Assembly: GCA_963971225.1 (NCBI GenBank)
Contig: OZ020270.1
Coordinates: forward strand, 22,641,689-22,705,688
Source: Melieria omissa
Lineage: Eukaryota > Arthropoda > Insecta > Diptera > Ulidiidae
Direction: 5' to 3'
DNA: 64,000 bases
Shown here in pieces: positions 54,490 to 64,000 of this stretch; position 1 is the stretch's first letter; each line of letters begins with the position of its first letter. The notes beneath the pieces are model-generated. The model saw only the letters and a list, made by a program, of their open reading frames with translations, made no database searches and was not told the origin of the DNA. A program made the position numbers and the translations under genes.

Positions 54490-54890
54490 GGTCGGCCTCG
54501 ATAGTCAAGCGGGTAGCGCGCTGGCTTCTCATACCAAAGGCTCCAGGTTCGATTCCTGGCTCGGGCTGGTGAACAACTCATCTACTTCTATCGCTATCCA
54601 CATGAAGGGAATGAGAATTACAAGAATCGCACAAGTGCGCTCTTGGCAGGCAATGGCAAAACCTCCAAGTGTGAACGAAAAACTGCCAATCGCCGTTCGG
54701 ATTCGGCGTTAAACTGTAGGTCCCCTCCCCCCTTTCCCCATCCGCTTGAAATGTGTGCTGTAACATATGTTGGCAAAACAGTGTTGCATACACAGTTCAA
54801 AAACGGGTGAAATATGTGGTATCACAATGGGCCTTTCAGGCCTCCGAGTGTGTCTCTCATAGAGGCAGCCACTGCAACCTCACCTAAACC
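54490..54890 (+). mobile_element. tRNA-derived SINE, complete copy, 401 bp
   Basis: Head GGCCTCGATAGTCAAGCGGG with GGTTCGATTCCTGG forms A and B boxes of a tRNA-like unit whose anticodon-loop region reads CTTCTCATACC. The body has GCGCTCTTGGCAGGCAATGG and CGTTCGGATTCGGCG; the tail ends GCAACCTCACCTAAACC. A 14-bp duplication TAATCAAAAAAGAC flanks it (54476-54489 and 54891-54904). This copy is the reference for the split one at 19171/29859. Confidence 0.92.
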
Positions 54891-54904
54891 TAATCAAAAA
54901 AGAC

Positions 54905-56088
54905 AATTAAAAAGAGAAATTGGAAAGAAAGGAAGACGTTTTTATTACCCCCGAAATAATTTTCCGTCCCATCCTTTGGAACTTTTCTTACGGCCCACAT
55001 ATATTGCTTGTTCAAAAGAACTAAAATAATAAAATCGTATATTGTAAATTTATGGTCACATCATTCGCCATGGAACAATTCAGGTGTAAAATATTTATAC
55101 TATTTTTAAACGTAGGCATTCCTAAATCACATTTTTCATATGATAAAATACTTGTCTTATTATTTATTTCTTCATTTAGTGCTTTAGTAGTGCTTTCGAC
55201 ATATTGAAAGACAATAGACCTATTAAATTATGCTTGTTCAAATCTTTTAACCCTTGGTTTGTCCGTTAGATTTCGATTTAAAAAAAAAATTAAAACACGT
55301 ATCTAATTATTTTTGATTTCAAGTGTTTTGAAGTCAATATAGTAGTAGTTTGCCATATTCTCAAACTTGAAATCAACCATGTGAAAATATAAACAAATAA
55401 TTTTATTTCGAACTTGCCACGTAAAAATATTTGTAAACATTTTATGTAAATCAACCACCAAATTTTAAAATCAATCAAAGCGTTGGCCATCAAAAAGCCA
55501 TACACCACAAAGATTCGATTGATAGAAATATGATAGCAATTTGGGCAGCAAATCGGCAACACAAAAAAGCATACACACAATAATCGACAACAACAAAAAC
55601 ATTAGCGAATCCCGAGTCATCTTCGTTGAAACGATGATGACGATGCTTTGGTTCGTTGTTTGCTCTTTGCTTGCGATTCGGCAAACAAGATCAAGAAACA
55701 TACATGCAAAAAATGATTGAGCGAACACTACGCTGCAACAACCACCATTTCAATGGACACGAGTGAAGCCGTTGCGAACAATAACATTGCTTTTTGCTGT
55801 TGTCCTACGAAAATCTAACAGAAAATGTTATGAACTTAACATTCTCAAATGCCTACGCTTCGCTCTTCCCGCTCGCATCATAACAGCCGAAAACACTTTT
55901 GTGCCCTCATGCGCGTTCTATATTACTTCATATTCTTTGCCATAACTCAAATCGTTTTTTTGACGAAGCTGGCGGAAAGCTTGTTAATTGGGTCCATTGA
56001 TTGTCGTGTGGAGTAAATATACAGTCAAATGGTATTGGGCTCAAAAGTTGTATACGGAACTCCACGGAAATGAAAATTAAATTATATA
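54905..56088. other. Unassigned sequence
   Basis: AT-rich 55020-55450, then CAACAA-containing mixed DNA. Minus-strand ORFs at 55290-55728 are short and domain-free. 55908-55940 repeats a 32-bp block of 53085-53116, and 56020-56065 is inverted relative to 52839-52880. Confidence 0.3.
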
Positions 56089-56090
56089 TA

Positions 56091-56762
56091 CAGTGGACCC
56101 TCGGTTAACGTACACAATTGGTTACAGCATCTTGTTCGTTATGCGAAACGTTCGTTAAGCAAAACCATTATTCCCATATAAATCAATGTAAAATGAATTA
56201 ATGCGTTCCAGGTCGAAAAAAATACACTCTAATATGTTTCAATTTGAACTTTTATTGAAAGAATGTAACATAAAATGCATCAAAAGAACTGAAAAATACA
56301 CCATTTAAAGTTCAGCTTTTATTGAAAGAAAGTTAAATGAAACGTAAACGAAAAAGTTTATATTTTTTAAGGAACTGAATATATATTGGACGGACAATCT
56401 CAAATGAAAAAAATAAAGAGTTTAGAAAAGAAAAATTTTTTTATAATTGGTACATGCATACCTAGTTTTTTTTAAACAAAAAACTGTCTGGAGTCGTTTG
56501 TTTCTGACGTCGCTTCAAAATTTGTTGAAAATGAGACACAGCATTATCGTTGAATAAAACACAGACAGCACTATAATGTGTATTCGGGGTTTCCCCTGTT
56601 TCGTTGCTTAGCACAGACAGAAATTTTACATGCAATTAAGGTTTCCCCTTTTTCGTTGGTCGTTATGCGAAACTTCGTTCGTTAAGAGAAACTTTTTTTC
56701 CCAAAAAAAGTGTTCGTTATGCGAAATGTTATGCGGGGCGTTCGTTAACCGAGGGTCCACTG
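56091..56762. mobile_element. pogo/Tigger-like MITE, 672 bp
   Basis: TA at 56089-56090 and 56763-56764. Termini CAGTGGACCCTCGGTTAACG and CGTTAACCGAGGGTCCACTG are perfect inverted repeats of the Tigger type. Subterminal motifs TTCGTTATGCGAAAC and CGTTCGTTAAG recur at both ends. No transposase is left. Confidence 0.92.
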
Positions 56763-57073
56763 TAATTAAGTTTATGATTTAATTTAATTTTATATGTAAT
56801 TTATTTATTTCTATACAAACTTAAATATATACTTATACAAGCTTAAATAGGCATCTGCCTTCAAAGCGAGAATAATAACAATGCAATTGCATAATAACAA
56901 TGAAATGCATATTTAAGCTTCAAATATGCTTTCAAATATGCATGTTATTGCAAATATGCCAAAACTTGCATTTAAAGCAAAATATGCCTTAGTATGCGCT
57001 AACAATTCAACAAATTCATCCATTTTGTTAAAAACATTACCAAAAAACAACATGCATGGAAATCAACTCCCTA

Positions 57074-58353
57074 TACATCGCACACGCACTACAAAAGTGA
57101 CACAACACAATTTAATTTTCGGGTTTATGTGTTAATACTGTGCACAATGTATCAATCTACCAATAGCAAAAGCTCAGTATATTTTGTTGTTGTTAAGGGG
57201 GAAAGCCACTGTGACGGGTCAAAAAATTAGTGATTTTAAACATTTTTTTTGACCGAGTAAATATAGGAATTTTTGGATCGGGTTTTTTTTATTTTATTAA
57301 GCAGATATCTAATAATATTTCCACAAATTTTTATTAAAAAATATTAAATAGTTTAAACAATAGAGATGATCCCGTAGCGCTTGAAAAAAAATTCCCCCTC
57401 CATGGCGGCATCGATTTCTCAAAAACCCGTACTCAAAAAAAAAAAAATAAAATTTTATTGTAATCTGTATGAATGTAGCTATCTTTGTACGTAGCCGTTT
57501 TTTTTATTTTAAATTTTCACAAAATGGCGACCGATTGAAAATATTTCCATGTTTTCGACCTTGTTTTTTTGGTTTTGAGACAGTTTAAAAAATAGTAAAA
57601 AACAAAATTTTCCAAATCGGCTACGCTTAACCTTAACCGGAAATCGGTTCATAATTGTTCGAGTTATTGATGCCGCCAGTTCAAAAAAAGTCGTTTCGAG
57701 AAAAACGCGTTTAAAGTTTTGAGTCCATTTCTCTCGTAGTGAAATCATGTATCTTTTAAAATTTTTAAATAGTTGTAACTTAGTCAATTTTTGAAATTAT
57801 GACTTAAAATTTTGTACACATATTTGTGAATATATAAGCTTTGATTTAAAACAAAAAAAAGAAAAAAAGAAGTTTTATGCTGTTTGATCGGTGCAGCTCA
57901 ATGCAAAAAAGTCCTAACTCTAATTGTGACACTTTTGACAAAATACATTTTTGTTGAAGTTAATTTTAAGCAAAGTTCTGACAATTTTAGTATATATTTT
58001 CAAATAAAAAAATTCATTCCTAATTTTCAAAATTTTTCTTTCGCCTTTTTACTGTCATTTATAATTATAGAACTCAGCAAAAATGACATAACTTCAAATA
58101 ATTCCGTAGTTATTTAATTAAAATATCATTTAAACAGTCACAACTCAAAATTTTGGATTTTCTAGTGTAATATAAAAAAACTTCTTGCAACTTATCCTAA
58201 AGCATAATCTGTAAGGATTTTCTAGTGAACGGTCTATACGTTATTTTAAAAAAATGTTTATTTAGCTCAAAACCAGTTTTTTGCGTTTCCTAAAAAATCA
58301 AAAATTTTGAGTTGTCACGTTTGTAGTGCGTGTGCGATATGATTTATTCACAA
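57074..58353. repeat. Pair of inverted repeats bounding an AT-rich 1.28-kb segment
   Basis: TCGCACACGCACTACAAAAG then TGACACAAC at 57078 is inverted at about 58348 (GTTGTCAC, then GTTTGTAGTGCGTGTGCGA). The segment includes GGGGGAAAGCC next to a TTAA (57195) and the TTAA-MITE phrase CGAGAAAAACGCGTTTAAAG near 57698. No clear target duplication. It may be a DNA transposon with a TTAA MITE fragment inside. ORFs 57509-57787 and 57884-58117 have no domain. Confidence 0.5.
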
Positions 58354-58910
58354 TACAGTCCAATTAGAGCTGGAATTAAGTCGTTTGTGTTCTTTTAGTT
58401 ACTTTTGGCTTTCCTCCTGTCTACACAAGGTAATATTCTACCAAAAATTGCTTCAGTATGTTGCCGAAATGTAATACTTTAAGTTTTTGGTCGGTACTGT
58501 ATTGTACTGAATTGTTTATGTGCGTATTGCGCTACTCAATACGATTTGTTTATCCTATCAAAGCAATATTTCACAAGTACTAAGAGTTCGTGAATCATTA
58601 AAAAATTCAATACCACAACTTGAGAATTGGTGCTGACATATGTCCTTTCTCCGTGCAGTGGCGGTGTTTTTTACTTTTCTATCGTAATTGATAATTATAC
58701 AGTCGAACTTCCCTATAGTGAACTTCTATATAATGAAGTTCTCCGTATAATGAATAAATTTCAAAGACACAGCCTTATCATTCTATTCTAAGTGCATTTT
58801 GATCTCCTTACAATGAATTTCCATATAGTGAATATTTCTCTACAATGAAGTAGTTGAGAACTTCACTTTCATTCGTTTTTTGTCTCCATATAATGCATTT
58901 TTTTATACTA

Positions 58911-60202
58911 TCAGGTGTACAACTTTGCTTCCGCCGCTTCTGCTTTTTTCCAAAATTAAAAGCTTTATTGCGAAAAAGTGCTTACAGATGTATTATTCAA
59001 AGTATTGTCCGTCGCTAGCGAAAACTTTCTCCCATCTTTCCGGCAATTTTCGGATCCCGGCTCGAAAAAAGGAGTCCTCTTTTGACGCTATCCATGAAGC
59101 AATCCATTTTTCCAATTCTTCGAAGGATTGAAAATGTTGATCTGCCAGGCCGTGTGCCATCGAACGGAATAGGTGGAAGTCAGAAGGGGCGACATCTGGG
59201 GAATACGGCGGGTGGGGCAAGACTTCCCATTTCAGCGTTTCCAGGTACTTTTTGACCACTTTTGCGACGTGAGGCCGAGCATTGTCGTGTTGGAGGATGA
59301 CTTTGTCATGTCGCTCTTGATATTGTGGCCGCTGTTCTTTTAGCGCGCGACTAAGGCGCATCAGTTGCGTTCGGTAGCGATCTCCTGTGATGGTTTCACC
59401 CGGTTTTAAGAGCTCGTAGTAAATCACACCGAGCTGATCCCACCAAATACAAATCACAACCTTGGCGCCGTGAATATTCGGTTTTGCCTTCGACGAAGAA
59501 GCATGCCCGGGCTTTCCCCATGATTTTCTGCGTTTAGGATTATCGTATCGAACCCACTTTTCACCACCGGTTACGATTCGATGTAAAAACCCCTTACGAT
59601 TTTGTCTTTGAAGCAGTTGCTCACATACAAATAGACGGCGCTCGATGTCCCTCGGTTTCAACTCGTACGGCACCCAGTTTCCTTCTTTCTGAATCATGCC
59701 CAGGGCCTTGAGACGTTTTGAAATGGCTTGCTGACTCACTCCCAACGATTCGGCAAGCTCTTCTTGGGTTTGGCACGAATCTTCATCAGGCAATGCTTCT
59801 AGTTGTTTATCTTTGAAGGTTTTTTCTCTTCCACCACCATGTTTGCCTTCGACATCGAAATCACCATTTTTAAAACGTTGAAACCACTCCCGACACGTTC
59901 TTTCACTCAGAGCAGCATCACCGTAAGTTTCTGAGAGCATTCGATGCGCTTCAGCTGCATTTTTTTTCGAATTGTAACAGAAAAGTAAAACTTCCCGCAA
60001 ATGGCGAGAATTGGGCACATAAACGGACATTTTCGAGCGTGAATAATACGAAAACAAGAACAACTGTCACTGAAACGGCGATGACAATTCGTTAGGCACT
60101 GTCCACACTCACTTTAAAGGCATTACCATCTATGTATTTCAACCAGCCTCAGCCGGTACAGCCACCTATCGGAAAACGGCGGAAGCAATGGTGTACACCT
60201 GA
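58911..60202 (-). mobile_element. mariner element, copy 2, uninterrupted, 1292 bp
   Basis: TA at 58909-58910 and 60203-60204. Inverted repeats TCAGGTGTACAACTTTGCTT and TCAGGTGTACACCATTGCTT, continuing through CCGCCG. One open transposase gene (58993-60030). Almost identical to 31697-35003 with its hAT removed, so the family was recently mobile in this genome or the copies arose by duplication. Confidence 0.95.
58993..60030 (-). CDS. mariner transposase, mauritiana-type, full length but first catalytic Asp is Gly
   Basis: 345 codons from MSVYVPNSRHLREVL, the usual length and start for Mos1-type transposases; an in-frame ATG 11 codons upstream (60063) is less likely. Order: two helix-turn-helix motifs (about 1-110; CREWFQRFKNGDFDV and LAESLGVSQQAISKRLKALG), linker WVPYELKPRDIERR, then the DDE/D core. 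Core blocks: IVTGGEKWVRYDNPKRRKSW, where family members have Asp at the second Gly; VILQHDNARPH (second Asp); and PYSPDVAPSDFHLF (third Asp, 34 residues on). C-terminus LPERWEKVFASDGQYFE. The enzyme would excise and integrate mariner DNA at TA, but loss of one metal-binding Asp should make it catalytically dead. Confidence 0.93.
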   Translation of the reverse strand: MSVYVPNSRHLREVLLFCYNSKKNAAEAHRMLSETYGDAALSERTCREWFQRFKNGDFDVEGKHGGGREKTFKDKQLEALPDEDSCQTQEELAESLGVSQQAISKRLKALGMIQKEGNWVPYELKPRDIERRLFVCEQLLQRQNRKGFLHRIVTGGEKWVRYDNPKRRKSWGKPGHASSSKAKPNIHGAKVVICIWWDQLGVIYYELLKPGETITGDRYRTQLMRLSRALKEQRPQYQERHDKVILQHDNARPHVAKVVKKYLETLKWEVLPHPPYSPDVAPSDFHLFRSMAHGLADQHFQSFEELEKWIASWIASKEDSFFRAGIRKLPERWEKVFASDGQYFE

Positions 60203-60354
60203 TATTTTCTGTCACGCATATTAACATACCGAAACAAAGTAAAACATATATAGGCGAACCCCAGAAGTTAAAAATAACAACAGCATAAGAAGAAGAAAAC
60301 CACATCACTAGCAATTTTGACAGCAATTGCTTGTTTTGAGTGAATAAAGTGAAA

Positions 60355-60590
60355 ATGTCGCAGCGAAGTAGAATTTCTCTCGAAAAAAAGTTTTTGATAA
60401 TTAATAAAGTTGAAGAGGGAGTAACAAAAAAAAAGAGATATTTCCAAGCAGTTTGGAATGCTTCCCAGTTCTTTATCAAATATTAAAAAAAACAAGTCAG
60501 CGATTTTAAAAAAAGGCAGAAGACGGGCAATTGGTGGATGCGTCCACCATGTACTTCGAACCTTTGTGGAGATGAAGAGCAACGTACCGA
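60355..60590 (+). pseudogene. pogo/Tigger transposase N-terminal DNA-binding remnant
   Basis: ATG 60355 gives MSQRSRISLEKKFLIINKVE then EGVTKKK. After a frameshift in the A-run (60427-60435) another frame reads ISKQFGMLPSSLSNIKKNK. Together this is the psq/CENP-B-type helix-turn-helix of pogo-like transposases. The remainder of the gene is absent; the Tc1 element begins at 60617. Confidence 0.7.
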
Positions 60591-60616
60591 ATAATGTTTT
60601 TAAGTCTCTAAATGTA

Positions 60617-61764
60617 CAGTCTGTCCAGTAGAAGCGTGATCGACCAAATTTTCACTTAGAGTACCGTTATCAAAAAAATTTGAATGCACCTAAGTAGCCT
60701 AATAATTTTTGTAATACGCATTGCAAAAATTGTCAGTCTCGTGAAACAATTACAAAATACAGGGTGTTTTAACAAGATGAGCTCCGCGTGAGTGAAGCGA
60801 CTTGAAGCCGTATTCCTTTGTCTACACCCTAGAGGGCCGTAAATGTCACGTTTAGCTGTAGCAAAATATATGAAGAAGTCGAAGTCATTCGTAACGAAGT
60901 GGACAAATCGATATATGGAACCAAAAAATTTCGGCGATGTGGCTGGGCGGAGCCTTGAAAAAAGGCCTCCCCAAAACAGGACAAGAAAATCATTGTTTTG
61001 TTTGCGACGAAGCCGGGCTTACCATTACGTAAAGCTAAAGCAGTTTTAGAGAAAAGAGATGTTCAAATATCAAAAGAGACGATTCGAGGACGTTTAAGAA
61101 CTAACGACGTTAAATACCGGAGCTCATTGAAAAAACTGTTGCTCTCATCATCACACGTTCAAAAACGGCTTGCCTGGGCTTATGCCAATTCAGATCGGAT
61201 TTGAAATAATGTAATATTCACGGATGAATCCTTTTTTGGGCAAATAGTAGCATAAATCGATCTTGGTGTACCGCTAACAACCGATTGCTCCAACGAACTG
61301 TTAAAGACCCAGTAAAGGTCCATGTTTGGGGCTGCTTCTCAGAAAATGGATTTGGGCGACTTTTCGTTATTACCATCAACTTGAACGCGGTTTTGATGAG
61401 TGGAAACAGCAAAATGGGGTAGAAGTGTTAGATTCGCCCTCACAGTCGCCTGATGCCAACCCGATAGAAAATGTGTGGGCAATTGTAAAGCAGAAACTTA
61501 GAGGAAATACTATATGGACAGCAAAACAGTTATCGAGGCAAATTCTGCTGATTTGAAGTCGATTGCCTCGGCAACTTGTCCAGATCTTAGCGCAAAGTAT
61601 CGGTCGGAGGTTTGAGGCCATAATAGCGAATGACGGCGACTATACCTGTTATTAAAAATATTGCGCACAATAAATATTATAAACGCATAACATGCAGTTT
61701 GTTTGAAACGAATCGGACAAATAGTTTCCAAGTTACGACGATCACGCTTCTACTGGACAGACTG
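60617..61764 (+). mobile_element. Tc1-like element with internal deletion, 1148 bp
   Basis: TA at 60615-60616 and 61765-61766. Perfect inverted termini CAGTCTGTCCAGTAGAAGCG extending through TGATCG (26 bp). It holds a broken Tc1 transposase gene lacking the middle of the catalytic core, which explains the length shortfall against complete Tc1 elements. Confidence 0.92.
60843..61556 (+). pseudogene. Tc1-like transposase, frameshifted and lacking the second catalytic Asp
   Basis: Pieces in three frames: AVAKYMKKSKSFVTKWTNRY (first HTH), ISKETIRGRLRTNDVKYRS (second HTH) and RLAWAYANSD, then IFTDESFFG (first Asp), VHVWGCFSENGFG, and finally EWKQQNGVEVLDSPSQSPDA then NPIENVWAIVKQKLRG (third acidic residue, Glu). 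The segment with the second Asp is missing between GRLFVI and EWKQQ, an internal deletion. Non-functional. Confidence 0.85.
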
Positions 61765-61937
61765 TATTAGAAGGCTTTGTTGAGAAAGAAAAGTGGAAGG
61801 GTGCAATCCAAACTAAATTACCTCTTTATTTGAAATAAAAGAGGAAAAAAAATCATAAAATCTCTATAATGAAGTTTCTATATAATGAAGCTTTTTACTG
61901 GTCCCGTGCGAATTCATTATAGGGAAGTTCGACTGTA

Positions 61938-63780
61938 TCTTTCAATTCTTTCCACAGCGCTATGCTGGCCCTTGCGCCGCTACGAATTTCCCCTTAACGC
62001 TCTTCTACCCTCCACTAAGTGGTGTCTGTGTTATCCTTACGCAACGGACTATTTCACGTTGCCAATGGCTCAAACGAAACTAGGCGCCGCTATATGCGTT
62101 GGGTAGCGCACTTGTTGTCCACCTCGACAGCGCAAACTCCTGCGCGACCGTCTGTTGTGTGGACTGAGTCGATGCGCGCGCACGCGCACTTGCACCTGTT
62201 CTATTAAACGCGGGCCGAGCGTATCAGGTGGTGCTCATGCAGCAGCGCACAGTGGCTCAAATTGTCATTTCAGGTTGCAAAATTGTTAACTTCTGAACGA
62301 ATAGAGATAATTGGAAAATTTGTTTGCTTTTGATTAGAAATTCATCGGGCTATTGTATTAACACAAATTAACACAATCGAGGTAAAGGGCTACGTAATAC
62401 TTTGTCAAAGTTCGGCGTTGTTTGGGGTGAGAATACTGTGTTTTATTCTTTTAACACGACCCGGGCATGCTGGTAAAACTGCTTCCACTAAACGCCTTTC
62501 ATTTTTTCCTGATACTTATTTTATTTTATGATCAAAGCTTCCTTTTTTATTAAATGACGCACAGTCCTGAATTTACTTTTTCGGCCTTCCTTTTGCCGCC
62601 TTTGATGTCGATGGTTGGTCATCGCTTATGCTACATGCATCTCCTTCATTGAAGTAAATTATTTTTCCAACAACTCCTCATTATTCTGGACAAAAATTAA
62701 TTTGGTACGGTTCGCCTCAATCCATTTCAACTTTGTAGTGCGATAAGTCCTGGATATCTTCTCTTTAGTCATAGATATGTTAGCTGCAGGCAAACTTCCT
62801 TCGACGTAACCATTTTATTTAGTGGCAGCCAGAACGAACTTCTCCTTTGTCTTCGAAATAGTAAATATTTCCAGCAGCTTAGAATTTTTCAAAAACATCT
62901 TTGTGCTTCTTCTTCGGTTTAGTTGCAGAGGCGGAGTTGAAGTGATGTTTAGTTCAAAATAAAATTCGAAACTAACTTCACTTACTCCAAACTCTTTTAT
63001 TTATCCTTTAAGTAGGATTTGCATATGCGTTGAAATAGCAGGTACTAAGCTTTTAGTACTAGCAGTTATGGGATTTTTAAACAGCCCAGACACGTAAGTG
63101 GGTTTGAGACAGTACACATAGATATAAGTCTGCTTTTTGTTTTTCAATAACTAATTGTTTAATTGGCGCGGTTCAACTCAAAGACTAATCGCAACTGACT
63201 GAGTTTTGCTCAAATAACCACTCCATAACCACTTCACTTTTAACCCTATCACCTAACCTTTATATCCTTCCTGAACCAACGCAATGCCTCGCATTAATAG
63301 GGGTCCCCTGCGCGTTTGTTCGAGTTTAAAAAAAAAATTAAGAAAAATGTTATGCCAGGCACAGTGTTAGTATTTTGTTAAAAACAAAAACATTACATCA
63401 AAGGGTACATGATAGCTGATTGCTGGAAATGAAAGCCAACTTGTTTTCCGTACGTGCGAACTGCGCATCCAGCAAAAGTACTCTTTCCTTCGAGCTTACA
63501 GCAATATACGCCAAAAAAAAGTCGACTTAATATGGAGTTGCAAGCTTGTATCTTAAATGAAGCCAAAATCCAAATTTGTATGCCCTGGTAACGATTATAA
63601 TCGCGTGTAATTGATTTACTATCAAAATCTTGACGAACTTGTTCGAACGTACGCACCCGAAAGCACAAAATTGCGCGAGGTGGCCACAGAAATATCGCTG
63701 TAAAATCCAGTCGGGCAAAATCGGGCACCCGATCTCTTCAGGGCAGTACTAACAGAAGACTAGTGAACAATTTTCCCAAA
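61938..63780. other. Unassigned sequence with a possible decayed coding relic
   Basis: On the minus strand, 62930 to 62560 gives pieces like ATKPKKKHKDVF, IYYFEDKGEV and ACSISDDQPSTSKAAKGRPKK across frames, separated by stops. The composition looks like an old coding relic, but I do not recognise the family. The 111-codon minus ORF at 63393-63728 has no domain I can name. The rest shows nothing supportable. Confidence 0.3.
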
Positions 63781-63839
63781 GACGGAAATCTGACAAGTAT
63801 GGCCTTTTTTTTAGTCTATCGAAAGTTCAAAAAGTGTGA

Positions 63840-64000
63840 TAAAAACAGTGCTTCAAGTGAGTTTGAAAAGCGTATGTCCTTAAAATTTTAAAGTCCTTTA
63901 AAAAGGACCTTGGGTTAGAAAATGTAATACTGACTATGCCAGGATGGGTCTCGGAAAAATAAATAAATTTTCTCACGGTCTAATAAATGTAAAGTTGGTG
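63840..64000. mobile_element. Part of a further copy of the 18-kb hAT MITE (cut by the window end)
   Basis: TATGTCCTTAAAATT, ACTGACTATGCCAGG, GGATGGGTCTCGG and AATAAATGTAAAGTTGGTG match 18445-18620 in order, with the ACATTAGG insertion of that copy missing. The left terminus is not evident before 63840 and the right end is outside the window. Confidence 0.65.

Larger units (their letters stand above)
58700..61935 (+). mobile_element. pogo-like transposon remnant hosting a mariner and a Tc1
   Basis: TA at 58698-58699 and 61936-61937. Termini CAGTCGAACTTCCCTATAGT and, reverse-complemented, CAGTCGAACTTCCCTATAAT. ATAATGAAGTT-type motifs repeat many times at both ends (58720-58850 and 61860-61890). 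An N-terminal pogo/CENP-B-type DNA-binding segment survives at 60355-60590. Nested: mariner 58911-60202 and Tc1 60617-61764. Net length about 0.8 kb, so most of the transposase is gone. Confidence 0.88.

Noticed and set aside
54490..54565. Possible tRNA gene
   Set aside because: tRNA-like A and B boxes are the head of a SINE: a 14-bp target duplication flanks the 401-bp unit and another copy exists at 19171.

Overview
The window is eukaryotic, AT-rich and dominated by transposable elements. Mariner, Tc1, pogo, CACTA, hAT and TTAA-inserting elements, tRNA-derived SINEs ending in ACCTAACC-type tails, LINE fragments and short introns together suggest a fly genome. A tephritid-like dipteran is my best guess, but that is inference from the repeat profile. 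I recognise no complete host protein-coding gene. The sequence between transposons is non-coding in appearance (CA/GT- and CAG-rich or strongly AT-rich), as expected of a large intron or intergenic region.

Layout. 1.1-9.9 kb: an 8.8-kb CACTA/EnSpm element with TA flanks, carrying a decayed SAM-domain ORF1 and a decayed transposase gene. It is invaded by a TTAA MITE, by a hAT element (itself invaded by a Tc1/mariner-type element) and by a deleted mariner-like copy. 9.9-19.1 kb: two TTAA MITEs, a truncated hAT copy, a hAT relic and a hAT MITE separated by plain sequence. 19.2-29.9 kb: one SINE split by a deep nested stack, SINE > hAT > GGGCGTGGC-type repeat > hAT with an almost intact 895-residue transposase > TIR element with arrayed subterminal motifs. 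A second branch of the stack holds a CCCGGG-rich element with its own SINE. 31.7-36.4 kb: a mariner split by a hAT, then a mariner relic split by another hAT. 36.6 kb: a 290-bp hexanucleotide array.

37-41 kb is very AT-rich apart from one GC-rich island near 40 kb. 41.2-43.8 kb: a LINE relic with a 141-bp quadruplication inside its ORF. 45.1-46.1 kb: a near-perfect 1-kb palindrome next to a SINE. 47.3-49.0 kb: a Tc1/mariner-type relic split by a hAT MITE. 49.8-50.4 kb: a 5'-truncated LINE with a 13-bp target-site duplication. 50.7-54.9 kb: a TTAA MITE with GC-rich hairpins, a foldback element and a full SINE. 56.1-61.9 kb: a Tigger-like MITE, then a pogo-like element containing both a second mariner (99% like the first by eye) and an internally deleted Tc1 element. 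The window ends inside another copy of the 18-kb hAT MITE.

Most boundaries rest on paired evidence: matching terminal inverted repeats plus duplicated target sites (8 bp for hAT, TA for Tc1/mariner/pogo, TTAA for piggyBac-like, 12-14 bp for LINE/SINE). The strongest observations are the nested stack, the CACTA element, three hAT copies that all carry the same mariner fragment, two near-identical mariners that share a lost catalytic aspartate, the LINE tandem quadruplication, and the SINE/LINE tail sharing.
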